From: Amoebophrya sp. A120
Taxonomy: Eukaryota > Sar > Dinophyceae > Syndiniales > Amoebophryaceae
NCBI GenBank assembly: GCA_905178155.1
Contig: CAJINV010000005.1
Coordinates: 3,713,253-3,777,252 of the forward strand
DNA: 64,000 bases
Direction of reading: 5' to 3'
Shown: piece by piece, positions 39,160 to 51,300 of the stretch
Layout of the letters: each line of letters starts with the position of its first letter
Position numbering within the stretch: position 1 is the stretch's first letter
Made by a program: the position numbers and the translations under genes
Notes under the pieces: generated by a model
Told to the model about the DNA's origin: nothing
The model's input: the letters and a program-made list of their open reading frames with translations, nothing else
Databases searched by the model: none

Positions 39160-39438
39160 TCTATGCTTGGGTAACGAAATCCTGAGTCAAGACAATGTAG
39201 TACGTTTCGACTTTCTTGTTTGAAGATGCAGATGCGATGATCCTTCCTTCACCTAAATCTCAGTCACGAACTACCCAGATTGATTGAGGTAGAGATCCCC
39301 AGATCATGCACAAAAAACCTCTTGCTTTTCCTTTTCCTGCTCATATGAGGAACTCATGACGCGGCTTGCCCACGGTGATGAAAAACCTCCTTGCTGTAGG
39401 CCGTGATGTCGCGGAGACTTCAACACCATCACCTTATT

Positions 39439-42400
39439 TCAGAAGGAGAAGCCACCACCAGACTGCAGTTTCCATTCTTTACATTTCGAAAGAAAGCTAT
39501 GCGTCACTTTCAACATTCTTGACTCACAAAAAATCAATTCCCCTTCCATACAGACTTCCAAATAGAACTGCGAGTCGCTCCCCCCCGCCGGGTCGCCGGA
39601 CAAACGGTCCAAGTAGCTGATTTTCGTGCGCGGCTCCTTCACGGTGTACGCCCAAATGTCCGAGGAACTGAACGGCCGCAGACTGAGCGGCGGCACCGCG
39701 GCACTCGACGCTGCACCAGCGCCACCCGTAGTTGCGGCCGCCCCGCCACCAGCTGCCGCAGCACTCGCCCCCGCGTTCAACTGCGCGATGGTCTTTTCAA
39801 AAAAACCCAAACTGGGTCCCGTGTGGCGCAGGTTCAGCCGCCCGCGCTCGGCCTCCGCGAGCAGGAGACCCGCCCCGGCCTCGCCAAACTGGTTGCCTTC
39901 GAGGTCTAGGGTGAGAAAATGCTGGTCCCTTGCGCGGCCCTTGTCGCGGATAGCGGCGGCGAGTTCCAGGAGTTCTTGCTGCGTCACAATGCCATTCTGC
40001 CGCAGGGAGACGGTGTGCAAACTGTCATTAATTATTTCGATCCATAGATTGTTTTGACGCTACAATTTTTCCTCCTCGGCTTAGAAATTCAAATGAACAT
40101 AACCATGTATGCTTACTTTCACGCATCTCGGGTACAGATGAACGTCGAGAAATCTATAATATGCAATGGCGTTCATCTTCATCTGAAGTATTTCATCCGA
40201 TTCCGAATCCGAGAAAAAATGAGACTACGGCGGTTCATAATACGAATTGCTGCATCATTTATACACTGAATTGGGATTTTTCGCGAAGTGTCGGGCGATG
40301 TGCGTCCCCGCGCCCGCGCAACAGTTGTCGGAGAAGTCCAAGACCTCCAACACCGTCGGCTCCTCTCCGGCAAGCATGTTCATGAGACTCTGTACCCCCA
40401 CCGCAGAGATGGCGTTGCTGCCCAGCAGCAGTGCGCGCAGCGCCGGACTGGTCGCCTGCACGCCTCCCCGCGCTTCCCACTCCGCCAGGCAGGTGTCGGT
40501 GAGGCAGTTGCCGGTGAGGTCCAGGTACTCCAGCGTTTTCGTGGCCAATATGACCTGCAGGGCGCCCTTGTCAAAGCACTTCACGTTTCGCAGCGACAAA
40601 AACCGCAGGCTGTCTGTATCAGAGTAGAAAACTTCCCCCCCATGTGTCATGCTTAACCGACTTTTATTCCTTTTGGCACCTTTATTCATCCATGACAGAT
40701 TTCGGAAGGGGCCCAACCTACAGTACTGCAGCTCGCGCACGATGAATCCGTCATGCACAGAGTGCAGGTGTGCAGCTCGTGCCGGCGCTTTTACTTTTAG
40801 TTCAACTGCTGTCCATGGCATATACATGCGAAGGAAGGGAGCGACGAGTTGTGCACTCTGATAGGTCGGGGTCTGCATTTCGGACACAAACCGGTGGATC
40901 GCCTGCACCGGGTCTTTCAGTTTGCCGTGCAACACCAGGTATTCGCACAGGGAGGCGTAGAGAAAGCAGGTGTTCGACGACATGGCATCACTTTCCCAGT
41001 CGACGACTGTTTTCTCGTCCGCTTTTCGCGGGAGAAACAAGTACTCCACGCCAAACACCTTGCGCTTGTTCCGTTCCAGCGCCATCTGCTGCTCGCCGGT
41101 GGCGTCGTACCCTGCCAACTCGCTGAAAATTCGCCGCTCCTCCTTCGGTTTTTTGGAGCTCGAGCTGCTGCCCCCGACCGACGCGGTCCCGGCGCCCCCC
41201 GCGGAGCCCCCGAGTTTCTGGTTGATACCGGACTGCGCGACCGAGGGGGTTTGCGGTTTGCTGCCGTTTGTGGGGGAAGCGTTGCTGGCGTCTTGCTGCT
41301 GCTCCGCCACGCTCGCCGGCATCATGGTGCCGTCGGACTGCGCGGGCTTCTCGCTCAGCCCGCCCTTGGATTTCAGCTTTTGAACGAAGAACTTCTGGCC
41401 ACGAGGGTTTTGCCGGACGTACCGGACCAAAACCTCCTGCTCCGCGGGACCGAGCGTCGGCAGGGACTTTTTTCTCTTCGAGGGGGAGGACGGGTACTGG
41501 TATGCAATTGTCGTCGTCGCAACCGTCTTGTCCGAACTGGAGGCGAAAATGCTGTCCTTTTCGTCCGCGTCGGAACCGTCGGCACTGTTTCGGACCCGCA
41601 CGGCCCCGCCCTTCCCGTCCGTTTCCGCGGAAAACAAACTTGGTTCCGGCTCGCTCATGTACGGGCTGGCGAAGTACTGCACTTTGATCTTCGCCTTCTT
41701 CTCGATGGCGATCTGCAGCGTCTCCAGCACCCGCCACGCGTGGGCGGAGGTGAGGGTGATTTGCGACAGGTCCCAGACGGAGTTCGTCATCAGCCGGGGC
41801 ATCGCGTATCCTATGTAAAAACGTCCCAAGCTCCAAGGTCAAGATGGCGAATCGGCTAGACAAATCCACAAGTTTTGGCTGTCTTCCATGACAAATTTGG
41901 ACTCGTAGTGTAGTGCTGTTTGAGCTACCTCAGCAGCATCGCAGATCTCGTATATCATGCTGATTGGAGCATGACAAATTGCAAAACACGAATAGAAAAT
42001 GCTTCTCATGGGGCTCCGCATGAGAAACATTTTCAGCATGCAGATTTGCATTACAACTATGGGGTCGTGGGAACGTTTTTAAATACGATATCGCGTAGAA
42101 CTGGTTTTCCACGAAATTCGTGTCCACCCGCCGCTGGAAACGCTCCGCCATGTCTGCGAGGGAGACGAAGCCTCGGTCGTGCTCGAGGTGAAGGAGAAAG
42201 GGGACGATCTGGATTTTTTTTTCGCAATTTTCTTTATCTTTATTCGCATGCTTGAAAAATCTTGCACTACTACAAGAACGCAAAAAAAAAAAATCGCAAA
42301 TTTTCTCTTAAAGTTCGACGATAACAGGGATAGGGAAAAATAAGATGAAGTCATCAACAAAAAAGCAAAGTGAATGAAATACCTCGTCCAGCATAGAGAA

Positions 42401-44584
42401 ATGGGATTCCGCAGCGTACGTGTCTTTCGTCATCACTGCCTGCGCCAGCGCATATCTCAACCCCCGAATCGTTACGCCGTCCTCTGGTAAACCGAACTCC
42501 ACCCACTTGCGCCACCAGTCATAGAAATAAGCATAGCTGCCATTCAACCCGATCCCGTTCCGGAAAATCACCTTGTGCAACCTCCCTGATTTGCCCTTCT
42601 TCGGCGTTTTTGCAGACGCGCCGCCAGCTCTGGATGGCGAAGAGGAACCCCCTCTCGACGGACTCGGCGAAGCCGACTTGCTTTTCTTCTTTTTTTTCGC
42701 CGATGAGGGGGAAGTATTGTTGTTATTTCCGTCCTCATCGTCTTCTCCGGGTGGAGGCGGGGCGATTACCAGCTCTTCCTGCTCCATACTGGCGTAGTCC
42801 TGTTCGAGCTGGTTGATCCGTTCCTCCAAATTTGCCGTTTCCAACCCGACCGACTCGATCCGAGAAACCACGTCCTTGGCCAAGACCGTGTCACCACCAG
42901 AAAGTTTTTTCGGAGACGAAACGAGGTAAATGTCGGGCGAGGCCGAAGAGGCGTAGTTTTGCCCGGTACCTGTAGTATTCTTCGTCTCGTCGTCGTTCCC
43001 AAAAACATCAACGGTTGTCTCTTCCGCGCTCGTCACCGGTATCTCGGGCAGCAAGTACGCTTTCGCGCCCACACACTTCCTTGACGGGGACGAAAAATCC
43101 ACTTCCTTTTCCTCGCCCGCAAAGAGTGTTGAGTCTGGTTTCCGCGGTGCTGGCGCTTGCTCCGGCGTCACTGCCTCCAGCAGCTTCACCAGCAAGCGGC
43201 CCAACGCCCACCGCTGCGCCTTCGCGAGCGTCTTCTTGTCCTTCGGCGGAGCGTCGTCGTCTAGAGCGGTCGTGCCCGTGGGGGAAGAAATTTGGTTGTT
43301 TGGTTCGTCGTCCCCTTGTTCACCCCCTGCCTTCATGGTTGAACTGTTGAACATTTCCGGTGCGCGTTTTTTCGCCTGCGAGCGGATGATTTCTGGGACG
43401 AGGAAGTGCCCGAGCTCGCGGATTTTGTAGAGCTGGACGTCCACCCACCGCATCTGGCCCTTATCGAACAGCTCGGGCAATCCGAACTGCTTAAAAAACA
43501 ACGGCAGTTTCGACAGAAACAGCTGCGGGAGCTGTACCTTGTACTGCTTCCGGCACACCGCGGACAAGTACAAGTTTTCGCACTCCAAGAATGTCACTTG
43601 CAGTTTGTGCTCTCGGTAGTGGTTCATCCCCAAGCGGCGCTGCGGGTGCTGCGGGTCCACGTTATCCTCGTCCGTGAAGTTTCTCGCCTTCGCCTGCAGC
43701 ATATGACAGTGCACAACTCCCCCTCCCCCTCATTTGTCATGTAAAATCCCAAATCCAGGCACTGCCTTGTGGCACTGTTTGCATGACAAATTTCGCACCC
43801 TCAAACAGTACTACAATCCGGGGGCTGAAGATTTGTCATGCGGAAGCCACATTTCTGGCGTTGCTTGTGTTGCTGCTCATGCCATTCAAATGAGGGGGAG
43901 GGGGAGTTGTGCACTCTCATACAGCAGGTTCCCCTCGTTGTCCTCGCTGTAGTTGCCCCTGCAGAGCCAGATGTTCTCGGGCCGGAGGTCCAGCATGCAG
44001 AACCCCTTCGCCTCGAGTTCGAGAATGGCATCAAAAACCGCGTGCACGATCTGCACCAGCCGGAACGCGGACAGCTGCTGCCCGCGGCTCCCGGGGGGCC
44101 CCTCCATCTCCCGGGCGAGCGTGCGCGCGCCGGGGGGCAGGGCCTTGTAGATCGCGACGAGAAGGTTGTTGTCCTGAAGCGCGACGTGCTCCAGCGTCGG
44201 CAAGGCGCGCAAGCCGGACAGACTGCGGAGCACGTAAAATTCCCGCATTGTCAACTCCGCATCGACGGGGTTGACCTGTGGGGATTTGTAAGGTGTAGAA
44301 GTGCTGCAATATTCACCGTGCATTTGACGCTCACACAGAATTCTTGCTCAATGTCAGTCATTCGTAAAATAAAACTGTACCCAGATAAATCGAAGCCATT
44401 TTCGCTCGCCGCTATACACGTCGACCGTTTCTAATATGGCGTGCCGGTGCGGAAACGCGGTGACGACGTTTTTCACCAGGAACCGCCCGTCGTAGGTTTT
44501 GTACTGCACGGAGTTGCAAAATTTCTCGTAGTCCCGCGTCTCCGAGAAGGTTTTCACTGCCAGAAGAATCTCCGAAGCTGCCAT
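39439..44584 (-). CDS. Kinase-like (probably inactive) protein with C-terminal leucine-rich repeats
   Basis: Exons 44584-44381, 44275-43922, 43696-42383, 42208-42091, 41801-40864, 40611-40265 and 40021-39439 join with consistent phases to about 1285 codons. Exon 1 has a beta3-like ASEILLAVKTF. Exon 2 has a catalytic-loop-like GFCMLDLRPENIWL, where the usual H-R-D is M-L-D-L-R-P. No D-F-G is seen afterwards, so activity is doubtful. A long acidic and Ser/Lys-rich linker follows. The C-terminal third has leucine-rich repeats of the ribonuclease-inhibitor type: LRFLSLRNVKCFDKGAL, LEYLDLTGNCLTDTCL, LEVLDFSDNCCAGAG, HTVSLRQNGIVTQQEL, FLTLDLEGNQFGEAGAG. Three introns are introner-like; the others are GT-AG. 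The final exon may be spliced before the stop at 39439. Confidence 0.75.
40617..40863 (-). mobile_element. Introner-like element, family 2, diverged and stop-free
   Basis: 247 bp beginning TATCAGAGTAGAAAACTTCC and ending GAGTTGTGCACTCTGATA. Flanks GTCTG and GGTCG are poorly matched, suggesting age. Both host exons are in the same frame and the element has no stop, so an unspliced message would add 84 codons between MQTPT and SLRFLSLRN. Leucine-rich-repeat spacing favours removal of 252 bases. Confidence 0.72.
41807..42090 (-). mobile_element. Introner-like element, family 4
   Basis: 284 bp with left end TATCCTATGTAAAAACGTCC and right end GAACGTTTTTAAATACGATA. The outer flanks TCGCG (41802-41806 and 42091-42095) are identical. 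Excision joins NQFYA to MPRLMTNSVWD in frame in the kinase-like gene. The interior repeats motifs such as CATGACAAAT common to the other families. Confidence 0.85.
43702..43921 (-). mobile_element. Introner-like element, family 2, long TIRs
   Basis: 220 bp. The left end TATGACAGTGCACAACTCCC runs on through a purine/pyrimidine block to CTCATTTG; the right end is its inverse, GGGAGTTGTGCACTCTCATA. The inverted repeat is about 35 bp. Flanks CAGCA (43697-43701 and 43922-43926) are identical. Excision joins NEGNLL to QAKARNFTDED in frame. Confidence 0.9.
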
Positions 44585-45427
44585 GATTGCGCTGATTTTT
44601 CCTTGCTGGTTGTGGCTGAGTAGACTGGAGGCGTGAATTTCGTGTATGAACTTAATGTATGGCAGCTTTTCGAAGTAGTTCTCGGAAAATAAGTATTGAA
44701 AATGAACAACCTAGTCAACTAACAGCTTGGGCCTCCAGCTGTTGTACCCGTACGGAGGAGCAACAATCCGCCCCACTGCACGCCTCCGGTCCTCCACGCG
44801 CGACGAGGAAAGACTTCGAAAGAAAAGAGGGCAGCGAAGGGCGAAGAGCTGACACTCTCACGATTTGTAGTTTCCCTCTCGCTCTCGTTTTTGGTGGGTA
44901 CCGTCGAGTCTCCTTCGAGGTTCGCTCAAAGTTAGGACTTCTAGGGTACCTAGTCGCGAACGAAGAGGACAAAGCGAAAAAAGTAAAACCAGGTTGAGCG
45001 ACAAAAATTCCAAAAGAAAAAACACGTTTATCCTTGATGTGGGCGCGCCAAGTCTGTGTCTGCCACTCAGCACGAGCCCATGACCAGAATCTCGCTCTAA
45101 CACTGAAGCACATGGCTGCAGGTCGTCGCGTCATGTCATGCCAAGAAAAAAATCAAAAAAATTACAATGAATTGCAGTCACTCACGGTGAGCGGTTCCCA
45201 ATTGGCATCATGTTGAATGCAGCTCGTCCGCGGCACGTTAACGTTACCATATCAGCTGCACAAAAGACCTCGAATAGAGCAGGCGCTCATTCTTCGCTTG
45301 AAGTTTTACGTGGAAAAGAGGAAAGCAACCAACTCACTCTAGCGATGCCGATCCAAAAAATATAAGTTCCTACTTTTAGGCCTTTTAACGATCTAAAAAA
45401 GATTGATTTTGATGTTTATTTTTTGCA
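44585..45427. other. Intergenic gap
   Basis: About 840 bases between the alpha/beta hydrolase stop and the kinase-like start. Overlapping antisense frames of 112 (plus) and 139 (minus) codons exist, but the peptides are unremarkable and neither connects to an exon. Confidence 0.45.
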
Positions 45428-46765
45428 CTATTTCAACTCCCGGATAAACTTCCGAATGCGGTCGTGTGCTTCTTTTACTTCTTTCCTGTTCGTCAGCCAG
45501 GTCATCATCGTGAAATCGATGCCGTTCAGAAACATGAAGTTGTGTACCCCGTTTTCCGCGGTATAGAGAGTTGCGTTCACCCCGTGCTCTTTCAAATCAT
45601 CGTACAGCTGTTTCCCTACATCGACAAGCAGGTCCTTCCCACCTAACGTCACCAAAACCGGGATGTCGGTCAGAGTTTGCGCGAACATTTTCGGGTCGAT
45701 CTTCGCGTGCCGGTGGTTCGACTCGTAGTTATCCTTTGCGGACGCAGCTCCGTGGTACAGCCGCCTGCTGAGCTGAAACACTTCAGGCGTCAGGAAGTCC
45801 CGGTAGTAGTTTTTGTGGGGGGAAAGCGGCGCATGGTAGCTGTCGTACACCGGGCAGTGGAGCAGAAGCGCGTCGGGCATAGGATTTTTGGGCGTTGTGA
45901 GGTTGTTGCTCGAATTCGCGTTTGCACTTGCACTTGTCCCCCGCCCGTCCTCCTGGGACAGAACATTAGCATTTTTCATGTCCATCGCCGCGCACAGCAC
46001 GATATTGGCTCCGACGGAATCCCCGGACAGCACGATTTTCGCGGTCGGGTTCTTTGCCTTCAGATCCAGAAACACCTTCCGCACTTCTTTCACTTGCAAC
46101 TCGTTCTCTACGCAGGCGTTTGGGTTCAATCCCGTCGTCGTGTACCGCACCATGGCCCAAATGGTCGCGTTGTCGCTTGATGAATCGTGGTCCTTGCTTT
46201 TATGCAAAACCAGCGACCCGATCGAGTACGCGTAAAACCTGCTCGGCATGCAGAACCGAAAGCCGCCGACCGCGTGGATGACAATCGTCTTCGCGGTCTC
46301 GATGGAGACACCCGTCGGGGAATACAGATCGTAGGTGACCGGGCCGATGTTCAAGTTCGTGAGCTGCTGGGTAAAAACGGTATGACTAGTTGCCACATCG
46401 ACGGTCGTTTTCATCTTTTCGACCTTCAGCACCCTCCTCCGACAGCAACTATTCAGTCTCGCCTGCAGGAAGCAGCCCAAACGCATGGTGTACCAGGGGA
46501 AGAGGACGTGGACTCGGGCGAGGGATAACGTGAAACTGACAAACGTGATGGAGAAGACCTGCCACAGGTTGCCCCGGTTGCACGCGAAGTCGGTGCATTT
46601 CCGGAAAATAGAGATAGGGATGGAGAAAACTAGCCCGAGGGGAATGAGCAGGCTCCACAGGGAAAAGGTCCAGAAACGGGTGAAAAACGACGCGTGATTC
46701 CAATTAGAGGAATCCCCCTCAGAAATGAGAGACGGCGCCGGAGGCGGGGCGGACGAAGACGACAT
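45428..46765 (-). CDS. Alpha/beta hydrolase, hormone-sensitive-lipase-like, membrane-anchored
   Basis: A single exon of 445 residues from the ATG at 46765. Two hydrophobic segments near the N-terminus (LWSLLIPLGLVFSIPISIF and NLWQVFSITFVSFTLSLARV) suggest a membrane anchor. The hydrolase core has IVIHAVGGFRF (degenerate H-G-G-G oxyanion motif), KIVLSGDSVGANIVL (nucleophile elbow G-D-S-x-G with Ser), DALLLHCPVYD, VLVTLGGKDLLVD (acid residue) and ENGVHNFMFLNG (catalytic His). This order is that of the alpha/beta-hydrolase-3 lipase/esterase group. Substrate unknown; neutral lipid or ester hydrolysis at an internal membrane is likely. No intron or introner-like element inside. Confidence 0.86.
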   Translation of the reverse strand: MSSSSAPPPAPSLISEGDSSNWNHASFFTRFWTFSLWSLLIPLGLVFSIPISIFRKCTDFACNRGNLWQVFSITFVSFTLSLARVHVLFPWYTMRLGCFLQARLNSCCRRRVLKVEKMKTTVDVATSHTVFTQQLTNLNIGPVTYDLYSPTGVSIETAKTIVIHAVGGFRFCMPSRFYAYSIGSLVLHKSKDHDSSSDNATIWAMVRYTTTGLNPNACVENELQVKEVRKVFLDLKAKNPTAKIVLSGDSVGANIVLCAAMDMKNANVLSQEDGRGTSASANANSSNNLTTPKNPMPDALLLHCPVYDSYHAPLSPHKNYYRDFLTPEVFQLSRRLYHGAASAKDNYESNHRHAKIDPKMFAQTLTDIPVLVTLGGKDLLVDVGKQLYDDLKEHGVNATLYTAENGVHNFMFLNGIDFTMMTWLTNRKEVKEAHDRIRKFIRELK

Positions 46766-48307
46766 TGGTATTGGTTCAGTTGGTTTAATATTGCTTTTGT
46801 GGATTACAGCATGAGCATAAATCTAACAACCCAAACCCAATAGATACAGATAATGTAACGGGATGACACAATGCGAACTACACGCTCACTGCCCCCTAAG
46901 GCTAAGGCTTCACCTGTGCTATCTAATAAAGGAAAGTATCATTCTGTCGTAAGAAGCTAGAGGGTAATATTCTATTGACGCAGAGCACGGCTGGGCACCC
47001 ATACGCGTCGTAACACCGAGCGTTTTGTTTTCATAGTGGGAGAGATCCTTTTCTACTCTCGCTTCGACCAACTCATTTCTGCCTTGGCTCACGTCATGAT
47101 AATATTATCTCTCACTTACACAAGCACAACGAGTGGTGCACACGACATGTATTCTTCTTTTCGTCACTTTGGTCCTTTTTCCAAGGCCAAAAAACCTGAA
47201 ACTCCTTCATCCTTGTTGTGTTCTGTTGATCAGCTCTGGACCATCTCGCTTCAGCGCAATGTGCCCCCTCGACGAACACAAGAGACCGCTGTCCACTGCG
47301 CATGGTGTCTACCGCACACGTAGACGTCTACAAACTGCGGTCGTGCTTCCTTCTATAAATCAATGCGCTCTCTCTTTACAAAAAATCTTCGTTTTGGAAA
47401 TTTTCCGATTAGGATAAGCAGTTGAATGTGCAGATTGATGCTGATCCGAGAATTTGCATGACCTCGTAGACCAGATAAAAACGTCGTGTGTCGAGGGTTT
47501 CAGGAGCATAGTAGATGAAGCACTAGCTCAGAGTCGGAAGTTTCATTTTTTCCATAAAAGAATGAAAATGCGAGCGTTGTAGGAGATCCGATCATATTTT
47601 TTGTATTGATGTTGCAACCGCTTCGTGTAAGTAGAAAATCAAAACGAAAGCCATTTAGAAGACTCCAGTATAATAAATGAGCAGTCGCTCGCTGCAATGA
47701 ATACACATACAGAAGGTCGTGCACATGCTGACGTTTCATTACCAAGCAAGCACTCGATCGTGTGGAAGGGATGTCGATCTTTAAGCAATAGGCTTGTTCT
47801 AGTACTACTTTATCTGTGGTGGAGAGAGACTGTCAGAGAGGAATGCCTGCGAGAAATTACTCGGAACGACTCCTGCAGTGATGAATTTGAATCGTGAGAG
47901 TAGATCGGGGCCGAATCATAACGAAAGCCGAGAAACAGCCGCGCGCCTCAAGGATTTTGTGTTGTAAGTATTTCTACCTACTTTCAAACGTAAGCGTTGC
48001 AGAATCTACAGGAAGACCTCACTGCAAATCTATCTGGCGTAGCTTCCTCAGAAGCCGGTCACTTCGGTTGTATTGGAAGTTCTTAGCTGTACTTCGAAGG
48101 ACGTTCCTTGATGAGGCAGAAGCAGTTCCTTAACCCTAAGCGTAAGCCTAAACCGATATAAAGCAAGCAGAAGCCAGCCGGGTGCATCTTCATCATCATC
48201 GATCCTAGTACCTGCAGATTTAAAAAATCGTAAATATATTAAAGTGCAATTGATGTACTCGCTCTATTCCCCGAATGGAGGTAATGACAGAACCCCGCTC
48301 TCCTTGT
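46766..48307. other. Intergenic gap
   Basis: About 1.5 kb, AT-rich, with no open frame over about 95 codons and no element termini. It contains the 3' end of the five-exon gene and the presumed promoter of the hydrolase. Confidence 0.5.
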
Positions 48308-51300
48308 TCAAAACTCCGGCCAATCGTACCAAATACGTTTGGACCCATCACCGTACTCCTCGCTGAACAAGTCCCAGCTTCCGCACGGCCACGCCAAAAA
48401 TTTTGTCTTCTTCGCCGAGTTTACTTCCGCTTGTTCCCCCGCCACGAAGTCCATCCGCTCCCCCGCATCCGCATCCAACAACGACAGGCAGCTATTCACG
48501 ATGGCGGTGTTCCGGGCCTGTATTCAAAGGAAATTTCCTGCACGCGCACAACTTTGAACGCGTCTTCTGCATGACAGAGAGTTTCTTTAATTCTATTCAG
48601 CATGGCAAGCGATGCGCTCCAGGGGTGCTCTAGATTTGTCACGCATTTTGCACGTGTGCAGGAAGTTTGTACTTATTGCATAACCTGGATCGGCAAGCCA
48701 CACAAACTCGCCCCACATTCGGTTATCTCACAGACCCATAGCTCCGGCTCCTTCATCGTCTCCTTGTTCCAGACCACATGGTAATCAAACCGCCCGTTGC
48801 TGGGACAGTTCAACTCCGGCCACTCACTGTGGTACCAGGTGAGCCACTTCCGCGTCAATTCCTTCGCCTGCTCCTCCATCTTGGCTTGAAGGATTCCGTC
48901 ACCACCCCAAATCGCTTCCAACGCCTGCTTCGGGGTCTGGTTGATGTGTCCCGTCATATCCAACCCCGCGTTGTTCACGTTCGACTCGATCCCCATGTAG
49001 GCGACCTTCATGTCAAAATCCCCGTTTCGCGTCAGGTCCATTTCCTTTTGGACGTTGTAGAAGTTGTGTTCCGCACAGTTTGAGATTTCCGCCGCGTCGT
49101 AGCCTGAAAGCTTAAATAAATGCTCCATGTCGCGTATCTGGTCCCGCAACTCTTGGATCTGTGCGTCAATGGAATTTACTTGTTTTTTTTTGTAGATGTC
49201 AAATACTTACAAAAGTTAAAAAGCTCATTTTACTCTGCTACTTTTTCAGAATTCATTGTATACGGAGTTCGCGTTTTTCGGAGCTCCTGGGTATTCGTAT
49301 TCATAAAGCAAATCACTAACGACCGCTGAGTCAAGGAAGACAGCAAATGTACGAAAACTATTGATCTTTACCTTTTTCTCTCCTGTCGAATAACTTTCCA
49401 TAACCGTGCCATCATCTTCTGCTGGCACCATCACGACATCGTCCTTTCCGATGTTCACTGCAACAGCATCCCGAGTCAACAGCTTTTCGTTTTCCTTCTC
49501 CAACACATCCAACTTCCGCTTCACGTCCACCAACGGCTTCTCCAACCTCTTCATCTCCCGCCGCTGCACAAAATCCGTCGGAACCACCGCGCGACTTTCC
49601 TTCGGCACCCCGAACGCGTGGATCCGCAGTTCCGCGATGCGGTCCGGCACCAACTCCTGCACGATCACCGACGTCGCAATCTGGCCCTTGTGGCAGCAGA
49701 TCATGGATTCCAACTTTTTCGCCAAATCCTCCGCCCCGTGCCACACTTTGACGTCTACGCCCATCCAGGAAAAACCGAGTTTCACCACACCGGACATCAT
49801 TTGGCTTTCTTCTTTGGTCGTTCCTTGGACAGCCTCGTCGTCAGGAGGAGGTAGGGGACTGTCGTGGGCTTGTTGGACGAGGATCTGCTCCCCTGCATCA
49901 CCCGCGGCACCCGAGTTGGTCGAGGCGGGGGATTCATCACTGGTTGTACTGTCAGAGTTCAGAGTGACGACCGGCTCCAGCTGCTTCACTAGAGAAATAC
50001 AACCCTTCTTGTAGCTCATCTTCTTCGCCTGATCTACTTCACCAACCAGCGGAACACTCGGCACTATCGGTTCATTTCCCCAGACGTTCTTCCGGATCAT
50101 TCGCAGTGCGTTGATGGCGTTTTTCGCGGCCTTCAGACTGTCCTTCTTGATACTGGTCGCGTACACCCGGGTGGTCGCCGGGGTTTTCAATTCCCGATTC
50201 TGGCACCCCGCGTTGTAGTACTGTTTCCCACACAGTTGCCGGTACAAATGCGAGGGCGCCGGGTACCGGGTATGAATCTCCGTGTTCTCCATTTGCCGCA
50301 TGAACTCGAAAAACACGGACTCCTTCACCATCCCAGCGTCACTTTTCGGGTGCCGGTTTTCCGGACCGAACTCCCGCTCCGCCGGCCACAAGTAGTACAG
50401 CCCGCACTTCGCCTTCCCGACGAGCAGATCAGCGAAGGGTCGACGCTTGCTGCAGCTCTTGGTCGTAGTGGAAGATGGATCATGCTGGTCAAGAACATGC
50501 TCCTGCAGCTGCGCCAGCTGCTGCATCTTCACGACGCTTGTTTGATGTAGTTGCTCCACCTTCTTCTTCTCCTCCGGCAAATGCAAAACGTGCTGTTGCA
50601 CGAAACTCGTCAAACACTCTTCGTCGAAGCAGAACAGTTCGTAACATTCAAAGCGATTCCCCACCGCCGCCTTCACCCCGGCCTGCTCGATCAACGAGTA
50701 AACCGGCCACTCCTGGGTGATTTTGTACTCGGACTTTCGCTTGTCAGACCAGTAATCGAACCAACGCAGGATGAACAGGCTGAGATCGATCTTGTTTTCC
50801 ACAGGAGCCAGTTGTTGCTTCTCGTCAACACGGATTTTGTTTCCGTCTTTCTCGGCTTTCCCGTTCAGGAGTTGCTGGTGGTCGACATCAACCATCTCAA
50901 CCTCGGTGGTCCCCGTTAATTCCACGGACTGCAACAGCTCGACATTCACCTGAAGGAGTGGGGGATACTAATAGATGCTATACGCATCTTGGTTGACACA
51001 CAACAGTCACTCACTGGCGTTTTTATTTGCCATCAAAAAGAAAAACAAAAAGCATATTGCAATCATGTTGAACAAAAGTTCTTTGGTATAAGAGACTAAA
51101 TTTGTGCAACACTATCTAGTACCTTATCGTACACCCGATACTGGAACTTTTCATCCACGTAGCCCGATCCCGCCTCCACGAAGCAATACTTTTCCGCCGG
51201 GACCACGACTAAACCCTTGACCACAGAGTCCGGAATCTCCGTGTTGCGCTCGTAGAGAAAGTCGACCACCTTGCCCTCAACCCAGCCGTGCGCGAGGCCC

